Part shown: piece after piece, positions 1 through 10,848 of the stretch
Position numbering within the stretch: position 1 is the stretch's first letter
Layout: each line of letters begins with the position of its first letter
From: Hyaloperonospora brassicae
Lineage: Eukaryota; Oomycota; Peronosporomycetes; Peronosporales; Peronosporaceae
Assembly: GCA_947650285.1 (NCBI GenBank)
Contig: CANTFL010001323.1
Span: forward strand, 1-64,000
DNA: 64,000 nucleotides
Direction of reading: 5' to 3'
Notes under the pieces: model-generated
Databases searched by the model: none
What the model was told of the DNA's origin: nothing
What the model saw: only the letters and a program-made list of their open reading frames with translations
Translations under genes and position numbers: made by a program

Positions 1-1470
1 CAAGCTGCCAGCTGGACAGCACGCCATTGGTACCGAGTGGCTGTTTACGATCAAGCGCAAGGCTGATGGATCAATTGAGAAGTACAAGGCGCGTCTCGTG
101 GCAAAAGGGTTCAAGCAAAGATATGGCATCGACTTCACGGAGACGTTCTCGCCAGTTGTCAAGTACGTGACGCTCCCCATGGTGATCGCTATCACGAAGT
201 ACTTTGACTGGACACTGGAGCAACTGGACGTGGTGACAGCTTTCCTGTACGGTGAAATGAAGGAACAAGTGTTTTGCGCGGTCCCAGAGGGTGTCGAAGT
301 CGATGAAGACTTTGACTGCTTCGAACTGGTGAAAGCAATCTACAGACTAAAACAAGCTTCACGGGTATGGAACGAGACTTTCCATGAATTCGTCTGCTCC
401 ATCGGATTTCAAGTGTCCGAATTTGACCCGTTTCTTTATCTCAAGATTGCAAACGGTGAGCGCGTGCTATGGCTGGTCTACGTCGATGATGTGTTGGTGA
501 CTTGCAGCCCGACCGAAATGATTGCGCGCACCAAGAGCGACTTGAAGACGCGCTTCGAGATGACTGACAGCGGCAAGTGCGTGTTTGTGCTGGGCATCGA
601 GATGGTGAACAGTGATGACAAGAGTGTGAAGATGTGCCAGCGACGCTATGTGGACGATGTCCTCAAGCGGTTCGACATGACCGATTACAAAGCTGTCATC
701 AGCCCAACAAACATCAGCTCTCGACTCACACCAAGCAACGAAGTGAACACGATCGACGCTCCGTTTTGTGAAGCAGTGGGTGTCATAATGCACTTGATGA
801 CAGCGACACGACCGGACATTGCTTTTGCTGTGAGCTACGTTTCGCGCTTCATGGAGAAACCCCAAGTCGAGAACTGGACAGCGGTCAAGCGTATTCCTCG
901 ATACTTGCGAGGAACCAAATCGCATGGCATCTGCTTCAACCCGGCGACAAGGTGGACTCCTGCGGCTACTCGGATGCAGACTGGGCCCGCGACCATGCAG
1001 ATCGCAAGTCTACTTCGGGATACGCCCGAAGTGGGCTTCACTTGTTGACAGTGACACACTCGACTGCTTCTTGCTGCCTCAGCTCACTAGAGTAGGGGCA
1101 GCAAGAAGAAGTCAAGTGTGTCACTGTCAACAAGTGAAGCCGAGTACATCGCTCTAGGCCTGACGATTTAAGAAAGAAAGTGGGTGCATCGTTTGCTACG
1201 CGAAATTATGGATGCCGCAGCGGACAACTCCGAGCTCGAGCTCAAGATCATGGAAGACAACCAGTCCTGCATCAAGATGACGAAGAATCCGGTGAACCAT
1301 GGTCTAGCCAAGCACATCGACATCAAGTACCACCACATCCGTGATGAGGCCAAGCGTGAAGAAGTGAAGCTCCAATATTGCGAGACGGCGACTATGCTGG
1401 CAGACATCATGACGAAGGGACTACCAGGACGACGCCAAAAAGACATGATGGCGACTCTCGGCATTCGCGC
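1..1470 (+). pseudogene. pol: Copia reverse transcriptase and RNase H, unit 1 (5' end outside window)
   Basis: This would copy element RNA into DNA. The RT frame runs to about position 940. It shows the Copia RT core: the first catalytic Asp in LDVVTAFLYG (about 225-255) and the YVDD box in LVYVDDVLV (about 474-500). A one-base deletion near 944 breaks the frame before the RNase H start (SDADW is readable in another frame). The joint between RT and RNase H is replaced by an inverted duplication (1035-1140). RNase H resumes at about 1141 and shows EDNQSCIKM and KHIDIKYHH, ending with LADIMTKGL. It stops being RNase H at about 1466, where gag-derived sequence begins in another frame. It is non-functional as read. 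Confidence 0.88.
1035..1140 (+). other. 44-nt inverted duplication (hairpin) at the RT/RNase H joint
   Basis: The left arm 1035-1078 is the reverse complement of 1097-1140 with two mismatches in 44 nt; the loop is 18 nt. The right arm is the native coding sequence for the start of RNase H (GSKK...SLSTSEAE). The left arm replaces the native segment that in related elements encodes the end of the STSGY...SWGSKK stretch. It looks like a snap-back template switch. Confidence 0.9.
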
Positions 1471-3289
1471 ATGCTCGTGGACGCGGAGCGAATCAAGTCG
1501 AGTGGCAAGGCTACAACAGCAACAACAACAGCGACTACGATCGAGTAGTGTTTGCTGTTTCACTAGAATGCGGACACTTAACGATCAAGAACACGTCTGG
1601 GATGTGGGCGATTGACAGCGGTGCGACGCATCACATCTGCCGTGACAAGAACAAGTTCGAAGTTCTGGACGAGCGGAATGAAGGCGAAGTGTTGGTCGCA
1701 TATGGGAACAAGGCTGCGATCAAAGGTGTGGGGACTATCGTCGAAAACGTGGTCCTGTCAAACGGTGGAGAGCGCGAGATCGAGATCAAGAACGCGCTTT
1801 ACTTCCCAAGAATGAGCAAGAATCTGCTGTCGATTCCGCAGATCAACAAAAGGGGCAAGTTTCAAGCGATGTTCGATGGCGCCGCGATGAAGATTTCGCG
1901 CAAAGACTTCGAGCAAGCGATGGCGATGGAGGATCTTGCAGACGAACTCTACTGGCTTCGTACATTGCAACGTTCCGTGAATGCTATATCGCGATCATGA
2001 GGCAAAGACCTCTTCATGCGCGCATGGGTCACGCACCAACTGAGGTCCCATGCAGGATGGTCTCCAAGGGCGTGATCAAGGATGCCAAGATGCCACCAAG
2101 ATCAAGCGGACCAAGCACGTGTCACGGTTGTCAAGAAGGAAAAATGGTGCAACGACCGTTTCCAAGCAACCCAAACAAGCGTCACTATGATCCATTTGAG
2201 CTTCTGCACATCGACACGTGTGGCCCGATGGAAGTCGACTCGTTAGGTGAAAGCAAGTACTTGCTGCTGATCGTCGATGAAGGCAGCGGATGCATGAAGG
2301 GCTTCAGTCTGCGCGCCAAGTCCGACAGTGAAACGTGCATCAAGAAGTATATCGTGGCGGTCCAGATTCAGTTTGATTGCACGGTCGAGTTTGTTTTTAC
2401 ACGATGGTGCACGTGAGTTTGCGACGACTTCGCTCAAGGCATTCTATAATGATCAAGGAATCGAGCAACAAGTCAATGCTCCATATGCGCACCAGACTAA
2501 TGGCACAGCGGAACGGGCGATTCGGACCATCGTGACAATCGGCCGCAGCATGCTTCACCACGCTAAACTGGACAAGTGTTTTTGGGCCGAGGCAGCAATG
2601 ACGGCGATCTACATCAAGAATCGCCTGCCGTCACCCAAGTACCAAGACCAAACTCCGTTCGAGATCATCAACGGATTGCGGCCAAGTGTGAAGCACATGC
2701 GAGTTTTTGGCTGCCGAGCGTTCGTGTTGACCCCCAAGGAAAAACGATCGAAATGGGATCCGAAGGCGCGAGAAGGGCTGTTCATGGGTTACGAAGAAGT
2801 GTCGAAAGCATACCGCATTTACGACATTGAAGCAGATCAAGTGGTGATATCTCGTGATGTCACCTTCGACGAATCAACATTTGGATTCTCAGCGACACTG
2901 CCGCAAGAATCTGTCGATGACACTGCGTTGGGCTTCGACTCGATGGACATCAGTGATGAGCCTTGCACCATGCAGTTCAAGCAAACTGGCAAGCGCAAGA
3001 GTCGTTCAAACAGCCATGAACAAGTCGATCAGCGGAAACGTCCTGCTCGCAGTGGATCCGGGATGGAAGAAGCAAGTGCGCCGGATGACTTTGAGTCGTA
3101 CCAAGCAAAACGGCGTCCAAGAACTCGAGCCAATCTGGACGAAGAGCCAAAGGCGGTGATGAAGATGACGATGATGACTCCCCTCAAGTTTTTTGGCAAG
3201 CAAGCGCCAGTGCAGTCAAAGGTACTGACTTGTCCGAGCCGACAACGTTTCAAGACGCGGTTGGTGGTCCCGATCAAGTCATTGGCATA
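1468..3289 (+). pseudogene. pol: Copia gag C-terminus, protease and integrase, unit 2
   Basis: The frame starts in Gly/Arg/Asn-rich gag tail sequence fused to the preceding RNase H. The protease has the DSGATHH active site (about 1615-1635). The pre-integrase region has HARMGHA and CHGCQEG, forming the HHCC zinc site (about 2015-2135). Integrase has its first Asp in LHIDTCGPM (about 2207), the second in HDGAREF (about 2402) and Glu in NGTAERAI (about 2500). The frame changes near 1995-2000, near 2398 and near 3289, so it is a pseudogene. The tail 2860-3240 is the acidic/basic linker before RT. Unit 3 repeats it almost perfectly. Confidence 0.85.
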
Positions 3290-3300
3290 AGGCGATTTGC

Positions 3301-4812
3301 GCCGAGTTCGACTCAATGCAGCTACGTGGTGTGTTTCGAGCGACCAAGCTGCCAGCTGGACAGCACGCCATTGGTACCGAGTGGCTGTTTACGATCAAGC
3401 GCAAGGCTGATGGATCAATTGAGAAGTACAAGGCGCGTCTCGTGGCAAAAGGGTTCAAGCAAAGATATGGCATCGACTTCACGGAGACGTTCTCGCCAGT
3501 TGTCAAGTACGTGACGCTCCCCATGGTGATCGCTATCACGAAGTACTTTGACTGGACACTGGAGCAACTGGACGTGGTGACAGCTTTCCTGTACGGTGAA
3601 ATGAAGGAACAAGTGTTTTGCGCGGTCCCAGAGGGTGTCGAAGTCGATGAAGACTTTGACTGCTTCGAACTGGTGAAAGCAATCTACAGACTAAAACAAG
3701 CTTCACGGGTATGGAACGAGACTTTCCATGAATTCGTCTGCTCCATCGGATTTCAAGTGTCCGAATTTGACCCGTTTCTTTATCTCAAGATTGCAAACGG
3801 TGAGCGCGTGCTATGGCTGGTCTACGTCGATGATGTGTTGGTGACTTGCAGCCCGACCGAAATGATTGCGCGCACCAAGAGCGACTTGAAGACGCGCTTC
3901 GAGATGACTGACAGCGGCAAGTGCGTGTTTGTGCTGGGCATCGAGATGGTGAACAGTGATGACAAGAGTGTGAAGATGTGCCAGCGACGCTATGTGGACG
4001 ATGTCCTCAAGCGGTTCGACATGACCGATTACAAAGCTGTCATCAGCCCAACAAACATCAGCTCTCGACTCACACCAAGCAACGAAGTGAACACGATCGA
4101 CGCTCCGTTTTGTGAAGCAGTGGGTGTCATAATGCACTTGATGACAGCGACACGACCGGACATTGCTTTTGCTGTGAGCTACGTTTCGCGCTTCATGGAG
4201 AAACCCCAAGTCGAGAACTGGACAGCGGTCAAGCGTATTCCTCGATACTTGCGAGTAACCAAATCGCATGGCATCTGCTTCAACCCGGCGACAAGGTGGA
4301 CTCCTGCGGCTACTCGGATGCAGACTGGGCCCGCGACCATGCAGATCGCAAGTCTACTTCGGGATACGCCCGAAGTGGGCTTCACTTGTTGACAGTGACA
4401 CACTCGACTGCTTCTTGCTGCCTCAGCTCACTAGAGTAGGGGCAGCAAGAAGAAGTCAAGTGTGTCACTGTCAACAAGTGAAGCCGAGTACATCGCTCTA
4501 GACCTGACGATTTAAGAAAGAAAGTGGGTGCATCGTTTGCTACGCGAAATTATGGATGCCGCAGCGGACAACTCCGAGCTCGAGCTCAAGATCATGGAAG
4601 ACAACCAGTCCTGCATCAAGATGACGAAGAATCCGGTGAACCATGGTCTAGCCAAGCACATCGACATCAAGTACCACCACATCCGTGATGAGGCCAAGCG
4701 TGAAGAAGTGAAGCTCCAATATTGCGAGACGGCGACTATGCTGGCAGACATCATGACGAAGGGACTACCAGGACGACGCCAAAAAGACATGATGGCGACT
4801 CTCGGCATTCGC
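3301..4812 (+). pseudogene. pol: Copia reverse transcriptase and RNase H, unit 2
   Basis: This is the complete counterpart of the 1-1470 region, shifted by 3,344 bp. The RT starts around MQLRGVFRATKL at 3316, reaches YVDD near 3820-3845, and breaks at the same one-base deletion near 4288. The hairpin 4379-4484 interrupts the RT/RNase H joint, and RNase H continues at 4485-4810. Sharing every defect with unit 1 shows that the unit was already dead when it was duplicated. One visible difference is Gly to Val in the YLRGTKSHG stretch (around 4254). Confidence 0.88.
4379..4484 (+). other. Second copy of the 44-nt inverted duplication
   Basis: The arms 4379-4422 and 4441-4484 correspond exactly to the hairpin at 1035-1140 shifted by 3,344 bp. 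The snap-back event therefore predates the tandem duplication. Confidence 0.9.
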
Positions 4813-6631
4813 GCATGCTCGTGGACGCGGAGCGAATCAAGTCGAGTGGCAAGGCTACAACAGCAACAACAACAGCGACTACGATCGAGTAGTGTTTGCT
4901 GTTTCACTAGAATGCGGACACTTAACGATCAAGAACACGTCTGGGATGTGGGCGATTGACAGCGGTGCGACGCATCACATCTGCCGTGACAAGAACAAGT
5001 TCGAAGTTCTGGACGAGCGGAATGAAGGCGAAGTGTTGGTCGCATATGGGAACAAGGCTGCGATCAAAGGTGTGGGGACTATCGTCGAAAACGTGGTCCT
5101 GTCAAACGGTGGAGAGCGCGAGATCGAGATCAAGAACGCGCTTTACTTCCCAAGAATGAGCAAGAATCTGCTGTCGATTCCGCAGATCAACAAAAGGGGC
5201 AAGTTTCAAGCGATGTTCGATGGCGCCGCGATGAAGATTTCGCGCAAAGACTTCGAGCAAGCGATGGCGATGGAGGATCTTGCAGACGAACTCTACTGGC
5301 TTCGTACATTGCAACGTTCCGTGAATGCTATATCGCGATCATGAGGCAAAGACCTTCATGCGCGCATGGGTCACGCACCAACTGAGGTCCCATGCAGGAT
5401 GGTCTCCAAGGGCGTGATCAAGGATGCCAAGATGCCACCAAGATCAAGCGGACCAAGCACGTGTCACGGTTGTCAAGAAGGAAAAATGGTGCAACGACCG
5501 TTTCCAAGCAACCCAAACAAGCGTCACTATGATCCATTTGAGCTTCTGCACATCGACACGTGTGGCCCGATGGAAGTCGACTCGTTAGGTGAAAGCAAGT
5601 ACTTGCTGCTGATCGTCGATGAAGGCAGCGGATGCATGAAGGGCTTCAGTCTGCGCGCCAAGTCCGACAGTGAAACGTGCATCAAGAAGTATATCGTGGC
5701 GGTCCAGATTCAGTTTGATTGCACGGTCGAGTTTGTTTTTACACGATGGTGCACGTGAGTTTGCGACGACTTCGCTCAAGGCATTCTATAATGATCAAGG
5801 AATCGAGCAACAAGTCAATGCTCCATATGCGCACCAGACTAATGGCACAGCGGAACGGGCGATTCGGACCATCGTGACAATCGGCCGCAGCATGCTTCAC
5901 CACGCTAAACTGGACAAGTGTTTTTGGGCCGAGGCAGCAATGACGGCGATCTACATCAAGAATCGCCTGCCGTCACCCAAGTACCAAGACCAAACTCCGT
6001 TCGAGATCATCAACGGATTGCGGCCAAGTGTGAAGCACATGCGAGTTTTTGGCTGCCGAGCGTTCGTGTTGACCCCCAAGGAAAAACGATCGAAATGGGA
6101 TCCGAAGGCGCGAGAAGGGCTGTTCATGGGTTACGAAGAAGTGTCGAAAGCATACCGCATTTACGACATTGAAGCAGATCAAGTGGTGATATCTCGTGAT
6201 GTCACCTTCGACGAATCAACATTTGGATTCTCAGCGACACTGCCGCAAGAATCTGTCGATGACACTGCGTTGGGCTTCGACTCGATGGACATCAGTGATG
6301 AGCCTTGCACCATGCAGTTCAAGCAAACTGGCAAGCGCAAGAGTCGTTCAAACAGCCATGAACAAGTCGATCAGCGGAAACGTCCTGCTCGCAGTGGATC
6401 CGGGATGGAAGAAGCAAGTGCGCCGGATGACTTTGAGTCGTACCAAGCAAAACGGCGTCCAAGAACTCGAGCCAATCTGGACGAAGAGCCAAAGGCGGTG
6501 ATGAAGATGACGATGATGACTCCCCTCAAGTTTTTTGGCAAGCAAGCGCCAGTGCAGTCAAAGGTACTGACTTGTCCGAGCCGACAACGTTTCAAGACGC
6601 GGTTGGTGGTCCCGATCAAGTCATTGGCATA
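4812..6631 (+). pseudogene. pol: Copia gag C-terminus, protease and integrase, unit 3
   Basis: This repeats 1468-3289 with a 2-nt deletion near 5354. The protease DSGATHH lies near 4960-4980, the zinc site (HARMGHA, CHGCQEG) near 5358-5480, and the integrase catalytic residues in LHIDTCGPM, HDGAREF and NGTAERAI at about 5549-5850. It carries the same frameshift before HDGAREF and the same break before RT as unit 2. The gag-derived start is fused to the RNase H end of the preceding unit, as in unit 2. Confidence 0.85.
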
Positions 6632-6642
6632 AGGCGATTTGC

Positions 6643-7529
6643 GCCGAGTTCGACTCAATGCAGCTACGTGGTGTGTTTCGAGCGACCAAGCTGCCAGCTG
6701 GACAGCACGCCATTGGTACCGAGTGGCTGTTTACGATCAAGCGCAAGGCTGATGGATCAATTGAGAAGTACAAGGCGCGTCTCGTGGCAAAAGGGTTCAA
6801 GCAAAGATATGGCATCGACTTCACGGAGACGTTCTCGCCAGTTGTCAAGTACGTGACGCTCCCCATGGTGATCGCTATCACGAAGTACTTTGACTGGACA
6901 CTGGAGCAACTGGACGTGGTGACAGCTTTCCTGTACGGTGAAATGAAGGAACAAGTGTTTTGCGCGGTCCCAGAGGGTGTCGAAGTCGATGAAGACTTTG
7001 ACTGCTTCGAACTGGTGAAAGCAATCTACAGACTAAAACAAGCTTCACGGGTATGGAACGAGACTTTCCATGAATTCGTCTGCTCCATCGGATTTCAAGT
7101 GTCCGAATTTGACCCGTTTCTTTATCTCAAGATTGCAAACGGTGAGCGCGTGCTATGGCTGGTCTACGTCGATGATGTGTTGGTGACTTGCAGCCCGACC
7201 GAAATGATTGCGCGCACCAAGAGCGACTTGAAGACGCGCTTCGAGATGACTGACAGCGGCAAGTGCGTGTTTGTGCTGGGCATCGAGATGGTGAACAGTG
7301 ATGACAAGAGTGTGAAGATGTGCCAGCGACGCTATGTGGACGATGTCCTCAAGCGGTTCGACATGACCGATTACAAAGCTGTCATCAGCCCAACAAACAT
7401 CAGCTCTCGACTCACACCAAGCAACGAAGTGAACACGATCGACGCTCCGTTTTGTGAAGCAGTGGGTGTCATAATGCACTTGATGACAGCGACACGACCG
7501 GACATTGCTTTTGCTGTGAGCTACGTTTC
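6643..7529 (+). pseudogene. pol: Copia reverse transcriptase, unit 3, truncated by an LTR
   Basis: The RT runs from MQLRGVFRATKL (6658) through LDVVTAFLYG and YVDD (about 7160-7185) to TRPDIAFAVSYVS. At 7529 it stops exactly where a Copia LTR of another family begins. The open frame continues for a few meaningless codons into the LTR and ends at 7581. RNase H is lost. The precise LTR edge at the break suggests that an LTR element inserted here, with later loss of the far flank. Confidence 0.88.
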
Positions 7530-7813
7530 TATTGAGGGTTACCGGTGCAATCCGAACTTAAGCGTAGTTTTTACGAGATAGTTCTTACGTCGGTAATTAC
7601 CTCAGAGATGATTAGACGCGTAGGATGATCGGACGCGCGTAAATCAGGTTGATTAGATGCACCATGTGATTGGATGCAGTCTAGGGTAGGCAGAGTTAAG
7701 ACCTATGAATCAATCACTTTCGAATCCTCCCTCAAGTGAGCAAGTGTTCTCCGCTTCGTTCTCTCCGGTCTCTCCGCTCCGTTTCCGCTTCGCCTCCCGC
7801 TCAAGTATCAACA
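7530..7813 (+). repeat. Copia LTR (family 1), first of three in a chain
   Basis: This 284-bp repeat begins TATTGAGGG and ends ATCAACA. Other copies begin TGTTGAGGG (31781), so the ancestral ends were TGTTGA...TCAACA, a perfect 6-bp terminal inverted repeat. It is followed directly by GGTTATG and a gag start. Near-identical copies lie at 8071, 12428, 31781 and 36120. Inside it are four direct repeats TGATTRGAYGC and a GGTAATTACC palindrome. Confidence 0.9.
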
Positions 7814-7828
7814 GGTTATGAACACAAG
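7814..7828 (+). promoter_or_regulatory. Putative half-tRNA primer-binding site overlapping the gag start
   Basis: The bases after the LTR are GGTTATGAACACAAG. GGTTATG is complementary to the CAUAACC anticodon-loop region of initiator tRNA-Met. That is the priming site used by Drosophila copia, which uses a cut 5' half of the tRNA. The gag ATG lies inside it. The match is only 7 nt, so the assignment is tentative. The same bases follow the LTRs ending at 8354, 12712 and 32065. Confidence 0.5.
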
Positions 7829-8070
7829 CGCCATGTCCTCCAGCAACGCCTCGACCAGTGTCTCCATCGATAAGTTCGATACGGATAGCTACTCAACCTG
7901 GTGTCGCTACATGCGTGGCGTGTTCTTGACGAAGTCCGTCTGGCACGTCGTGAACCGCGAATCGTCTCCAACTTTCACTGACCCGCGAGCGTCAGATGAG
8001 TACGTCAAGTCGAGCAACATCGCGTTCGGGTTGATGTTGCTGCACATGGACGCGGACTACTAACCATGTG
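7818..8070 (+). pseudogene. gag: Copia gag N-terminal fragment
   Basis: The frame begins [13 protein letters not shown] and matches the start of the gag genes at 12717 and 32070 ([30 protein letters not shown]). After HMDADY a stop occurs where related copies read HHVVD, and at 8071 an LTR starts. Only the first ~84 codons survive. It is either an internally deleted element (LTR, 257 bp, LTR) or the remains of an element into which the next one inserted. Confidence 0.85.
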
Positions 8071-8354
8071 TATTGAGGGTTACCAATACAATCCGAACTT
8101 AGCGCGTAGTTTTTACGGGAAAGTTTTACGTCGGTAATTACCTTAGAGATGATTAGACGCGTAGGATGATTGGACGCGCGTAAATCAGGTTGATTAGATG
8201 CACCATGTGATTGGATGCAGTCTAGGGTAGGCAGAGTTAAGACCTATGAATCAATCACTTTCGAATCCTCCCTCAAGTGAGCAAGTGTTCTCCGCTTCGT
8301 TCTCTCCGGTCTCTCCGCTCCGTTTTCGCTTCGCCTCCCGCTCAAGTATCAACA
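8071..8354 (+). repeat. Copia LTR, 5' LTR of element A
   Basis: It is 284 bp, TATTGAGGG to ATCAACA, preceded by the gag fragment ending ...CCATGTG and followed by GGTTATGAACAC. It differs from the LTR at 7530 by only a few bases. Confidence 0.9.
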
Positions 8355-8358
8355 GGTT

Positions 8359-9219
8359 ATGAACACAAGCGCCATGTCCTCCAGCAACGCCTCGACCAGT
8401 GTATCCATCGATAAGTTCGATACGGATAACTACTCAACCTGGAGCCGCTACATGCGTGGCGTGTTCGTGACAAAGTCGACGTGGCATGTCGTAAACCGGG
8501 AGACGCCGCTGACGTTTGCAGACCCACGCGCCATGGAGGACTACGCTAAGGCAAGCAACGTGGCGTTCGGTCGTATTGTTCTGCATATGGACGCGGACTA
8601 CCACCACGTGGTTGATGACTGCGAAGAAGCCTGGGCCGCATGGGTGCGCATCAAGACGCTCTACGGAGGATCGCAGAAGGCCGGTCGCATCTTCTTGAAG
8701 CGCCAGCTCTTCAGCATGGAGATGGCGGAAGGCGGTAATGTGTTGCATCATTGCAACGAGGTCCTCAACATCAGCGCGAAGCTCAGCAGCATCGGCGCCA
8801 AGATGGAGGACGAGGACGTGGCGATCTGCTTGCTGCGCAGTCTCCCCAAGAGCTACGAGAACGTCGTTCTCAACTTGGAGATGAACAGTGCTGAACTTCG
8901 ATCGCGCGACGTTGTCAAGGTGCTCACGAACGAGCATATCAAGCGTCAAGGTGCCAAGACTGCGGCGGTGAAGACCGAGGACGCAGCCAAGGCATTCAAT
9001 GCTGAGCGTGAACCGCATCAATGCTCGTATTGTGGCAAATTGGGGCACACGGTGGGACGGTGCTGGACCAAACAGAAAGCGGAAAACAAGGGCCCGAGAC
9101 GCGGCGGCAATGGCCGTGGACGCGGGGCCAACAATGTCCACTGGTGCAGCGAAGGGGTTGACTACGAGTTCATGGATCGAGTCGCCTTCGCAGTCTCGCT
9201 AGAGTGTGGACTTCAACAG
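8359..9219 (+). pseudogene. gag: Copia Gag, element A
   Basis: Gag packages element RNA into virus-like particles. The frame starts [10 protein letters not shown] directly after the LTR. It contains the UBN2-type Gag region ([61 protein letters not shown]) over residues ~25-200. A CCHC zinc knuckle, [14 protein letters not shown], lies at about residue 222-235 (~9023-9064), followed by a Gly/Arg-rich tail. In element C the same frame continues into protease. Here a frameshift near 9217 disconnects them. The start was chosen because all copies begin at this ATG, 4 bp after the LTR end. Confidence 0.85.
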
Positions 9220-10737
9220 GCAAAAGCATGCCGGGGATGTGTGCGGTCGACAGCGGCGCAACATACCACATCTGCAACGACAAGGCCAAGTTCGCGACCC
9301 TCAACGAGCGAGGCGAAGGCGAACTTTCGGTGGCCGATGGCAGCAAGGCTGCAATCAAGAGTGTGGGAGCCATCATGGAATTGGTGGTTCTGCCCAACGG
9401 TAATGAGCGCATGATCGAGATTAGGGACGCGCTCTTTGTACCGAGTATGAGCAAGAATCTACTATCGGTGCCGCAGATCAACAAGACTGGAAAGTTTCAA
9501 GTCGTCTTCGACGGTCACAAGATGAACGTGACACGCAAGAACTCGACACAAGTCTTGGCTACGGAGGATCTCGTCGATGGACTCTACTGGCTTCGTACGC
9601 CTCAACCGTCGGCCAACACGGTGATGAACAACCAGGTTGTCGACCTGCACGCTCGCATGGGTCATGCACCTTTCGACGTTCTTCGCAAGATGGTCAACGA
9701 TGGTCTGATGAAAGCGCCAAAGATCCTGCCAAGTCGAACGGATCAAGCGTGTGTCGTGGGTGTCAGCAAGGGAAGATCGTTTAAAAACCATTCCCAAGCA
9801 ACCGCGACAAGTTTCGTTTTGTCACGTTTGAGCTACTTCACTTCGATATCTGCGGCCCAATGGAAGAAGTCTCGATCGGCGGCAGCAGATATTTGCTGCT
9901 GATTGTTGACGAAGCCAGCGGGTGGATGAAGGGCTTCTGCTTACGTGCCAAGTCGGAGAGCGAAGACTGCATCAAGAGCTACATTCTCAAGATCGAGACC
10001 CAGTTCGGCAAGAAGGTCAAGTTCGTTCGTCACGATGGAGCACGTGAGTTTGCATCCAACTCGCATCAAGGTCTTTTACGAGAACGAAGGCATCAAGCAG
10101 CAGACCACGGTGCCGTATACGCATTATACCAACGGCACGGAAGAACGCGCCATTCGGTCCATTGTCACGATTGACCGCAGCTTGCTGCACCACGCCAACC
10201 TTGACAAGTGTTTTTAAGCTGAAGCGGCCATGACGGCCATCTACATCAAGAACCGTCTGCCATCGCCCAAGATTCCCCACAAAACGCCGTCCGAGATCGT
10301 GTGTGGCTCAAAGCCAAGCGTCAAGCACATGCGTGTTTTCGGGTGTCAAGCATACATCTTGACTCCGAAGGAAAAACGACTCAAGTGGGATCCCAAGGCT
10401 CTTGTCAGCATCTTCATGAGCTACGAAGAAGTGTCCAGGCATATCGCGTGTTTGACATCGAGGCTGGACAAGTTGTGATCAGCCGTGATGTCAACTTCGA
10501 CGAGTCATCTTTCGGGTTTTCTATGGAGCCATCAAGTGAAGAAGTCGATGATGCAACGTTGGACCTCGATCTTCTCGACATCAACGACAGCGATGTGCGC
10601 CAGACAAACTACGGACAGAACGACAAGCGAAAGGACCGGCCAAGCAACAACGTTGTGCGCCCAGCCCGTCGTCGAACTGGGTTGGAGGAAGCAAGTGCAC
10701 CGGACAGCTCATTCGATCGCCACCAGAAACGTTGATC
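9204..10737 (+). pseudogene. pol: Copia protease and integrase, element A (frameshifted)
   Basis: The protease has the active site DSGATYH (about 9249-9270). The pre-integrase region has HARMGHA (about 9650). A frameshift falls in the zinc site near 9740-9770. Integrase resumes at about 9860 with [10 protein letters not shown] and HDGAREF (about 10033), shifts again near 10060, and shows NGTEERAI. It then meets a TAA (10215-10217) where related copies have Trp. Further shifts occur near 10430 and at the end near 10735. The linker before RT is acidic. At least four lesions make this a dead integrase. Confidence 0.82.
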
Positions 10738-10848
10738 AAGTGGCAGAGAAGATCCAAGATATACCGACGATGAAGAAGAAAAAGAGGACATCAGTGATCA
10801 AGATGATGACTCCACGCCTCCTACTTTCTGGCGTGCAAGTGCTATGCA

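Larger units (their letters stand above)
1..7529 (+). repeat. Head-to-tail tandem of LTR-less Copia bodies (Copia-2 family)
   Basis: Positions 1-1470, 1471-4814 and 4815-7529 are one partial, one complete and one truncated copy of a 3,342-3,344 bp unit. Each unit runs gag C-terminus, protease, integrase, linker, reverse transcriptase, RNase H, and then passes straight into the gag C-terminus of the next unit at about 1466-1473 and 4810-4817. No LTR or gag N-terminus lies between units. The copies are almost identical. I noticed only a 2-nt indel (around 2010 versus 5354) and a few substitutions (for example near 914/4258 and 1158/4502), and all share the same frameshifts and the same hairpin. 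The duplication is therefore recent or is an assembly collapse/expansion. Confidence 0.9.

Noticed and set aside
467..925. Minus-strand frame opposite Copia RT (also 3811-4269, 8434-9141, 11488-11976)
   Set aside because: These are shadows of a well-supported RT or Gag frame on the other strand.
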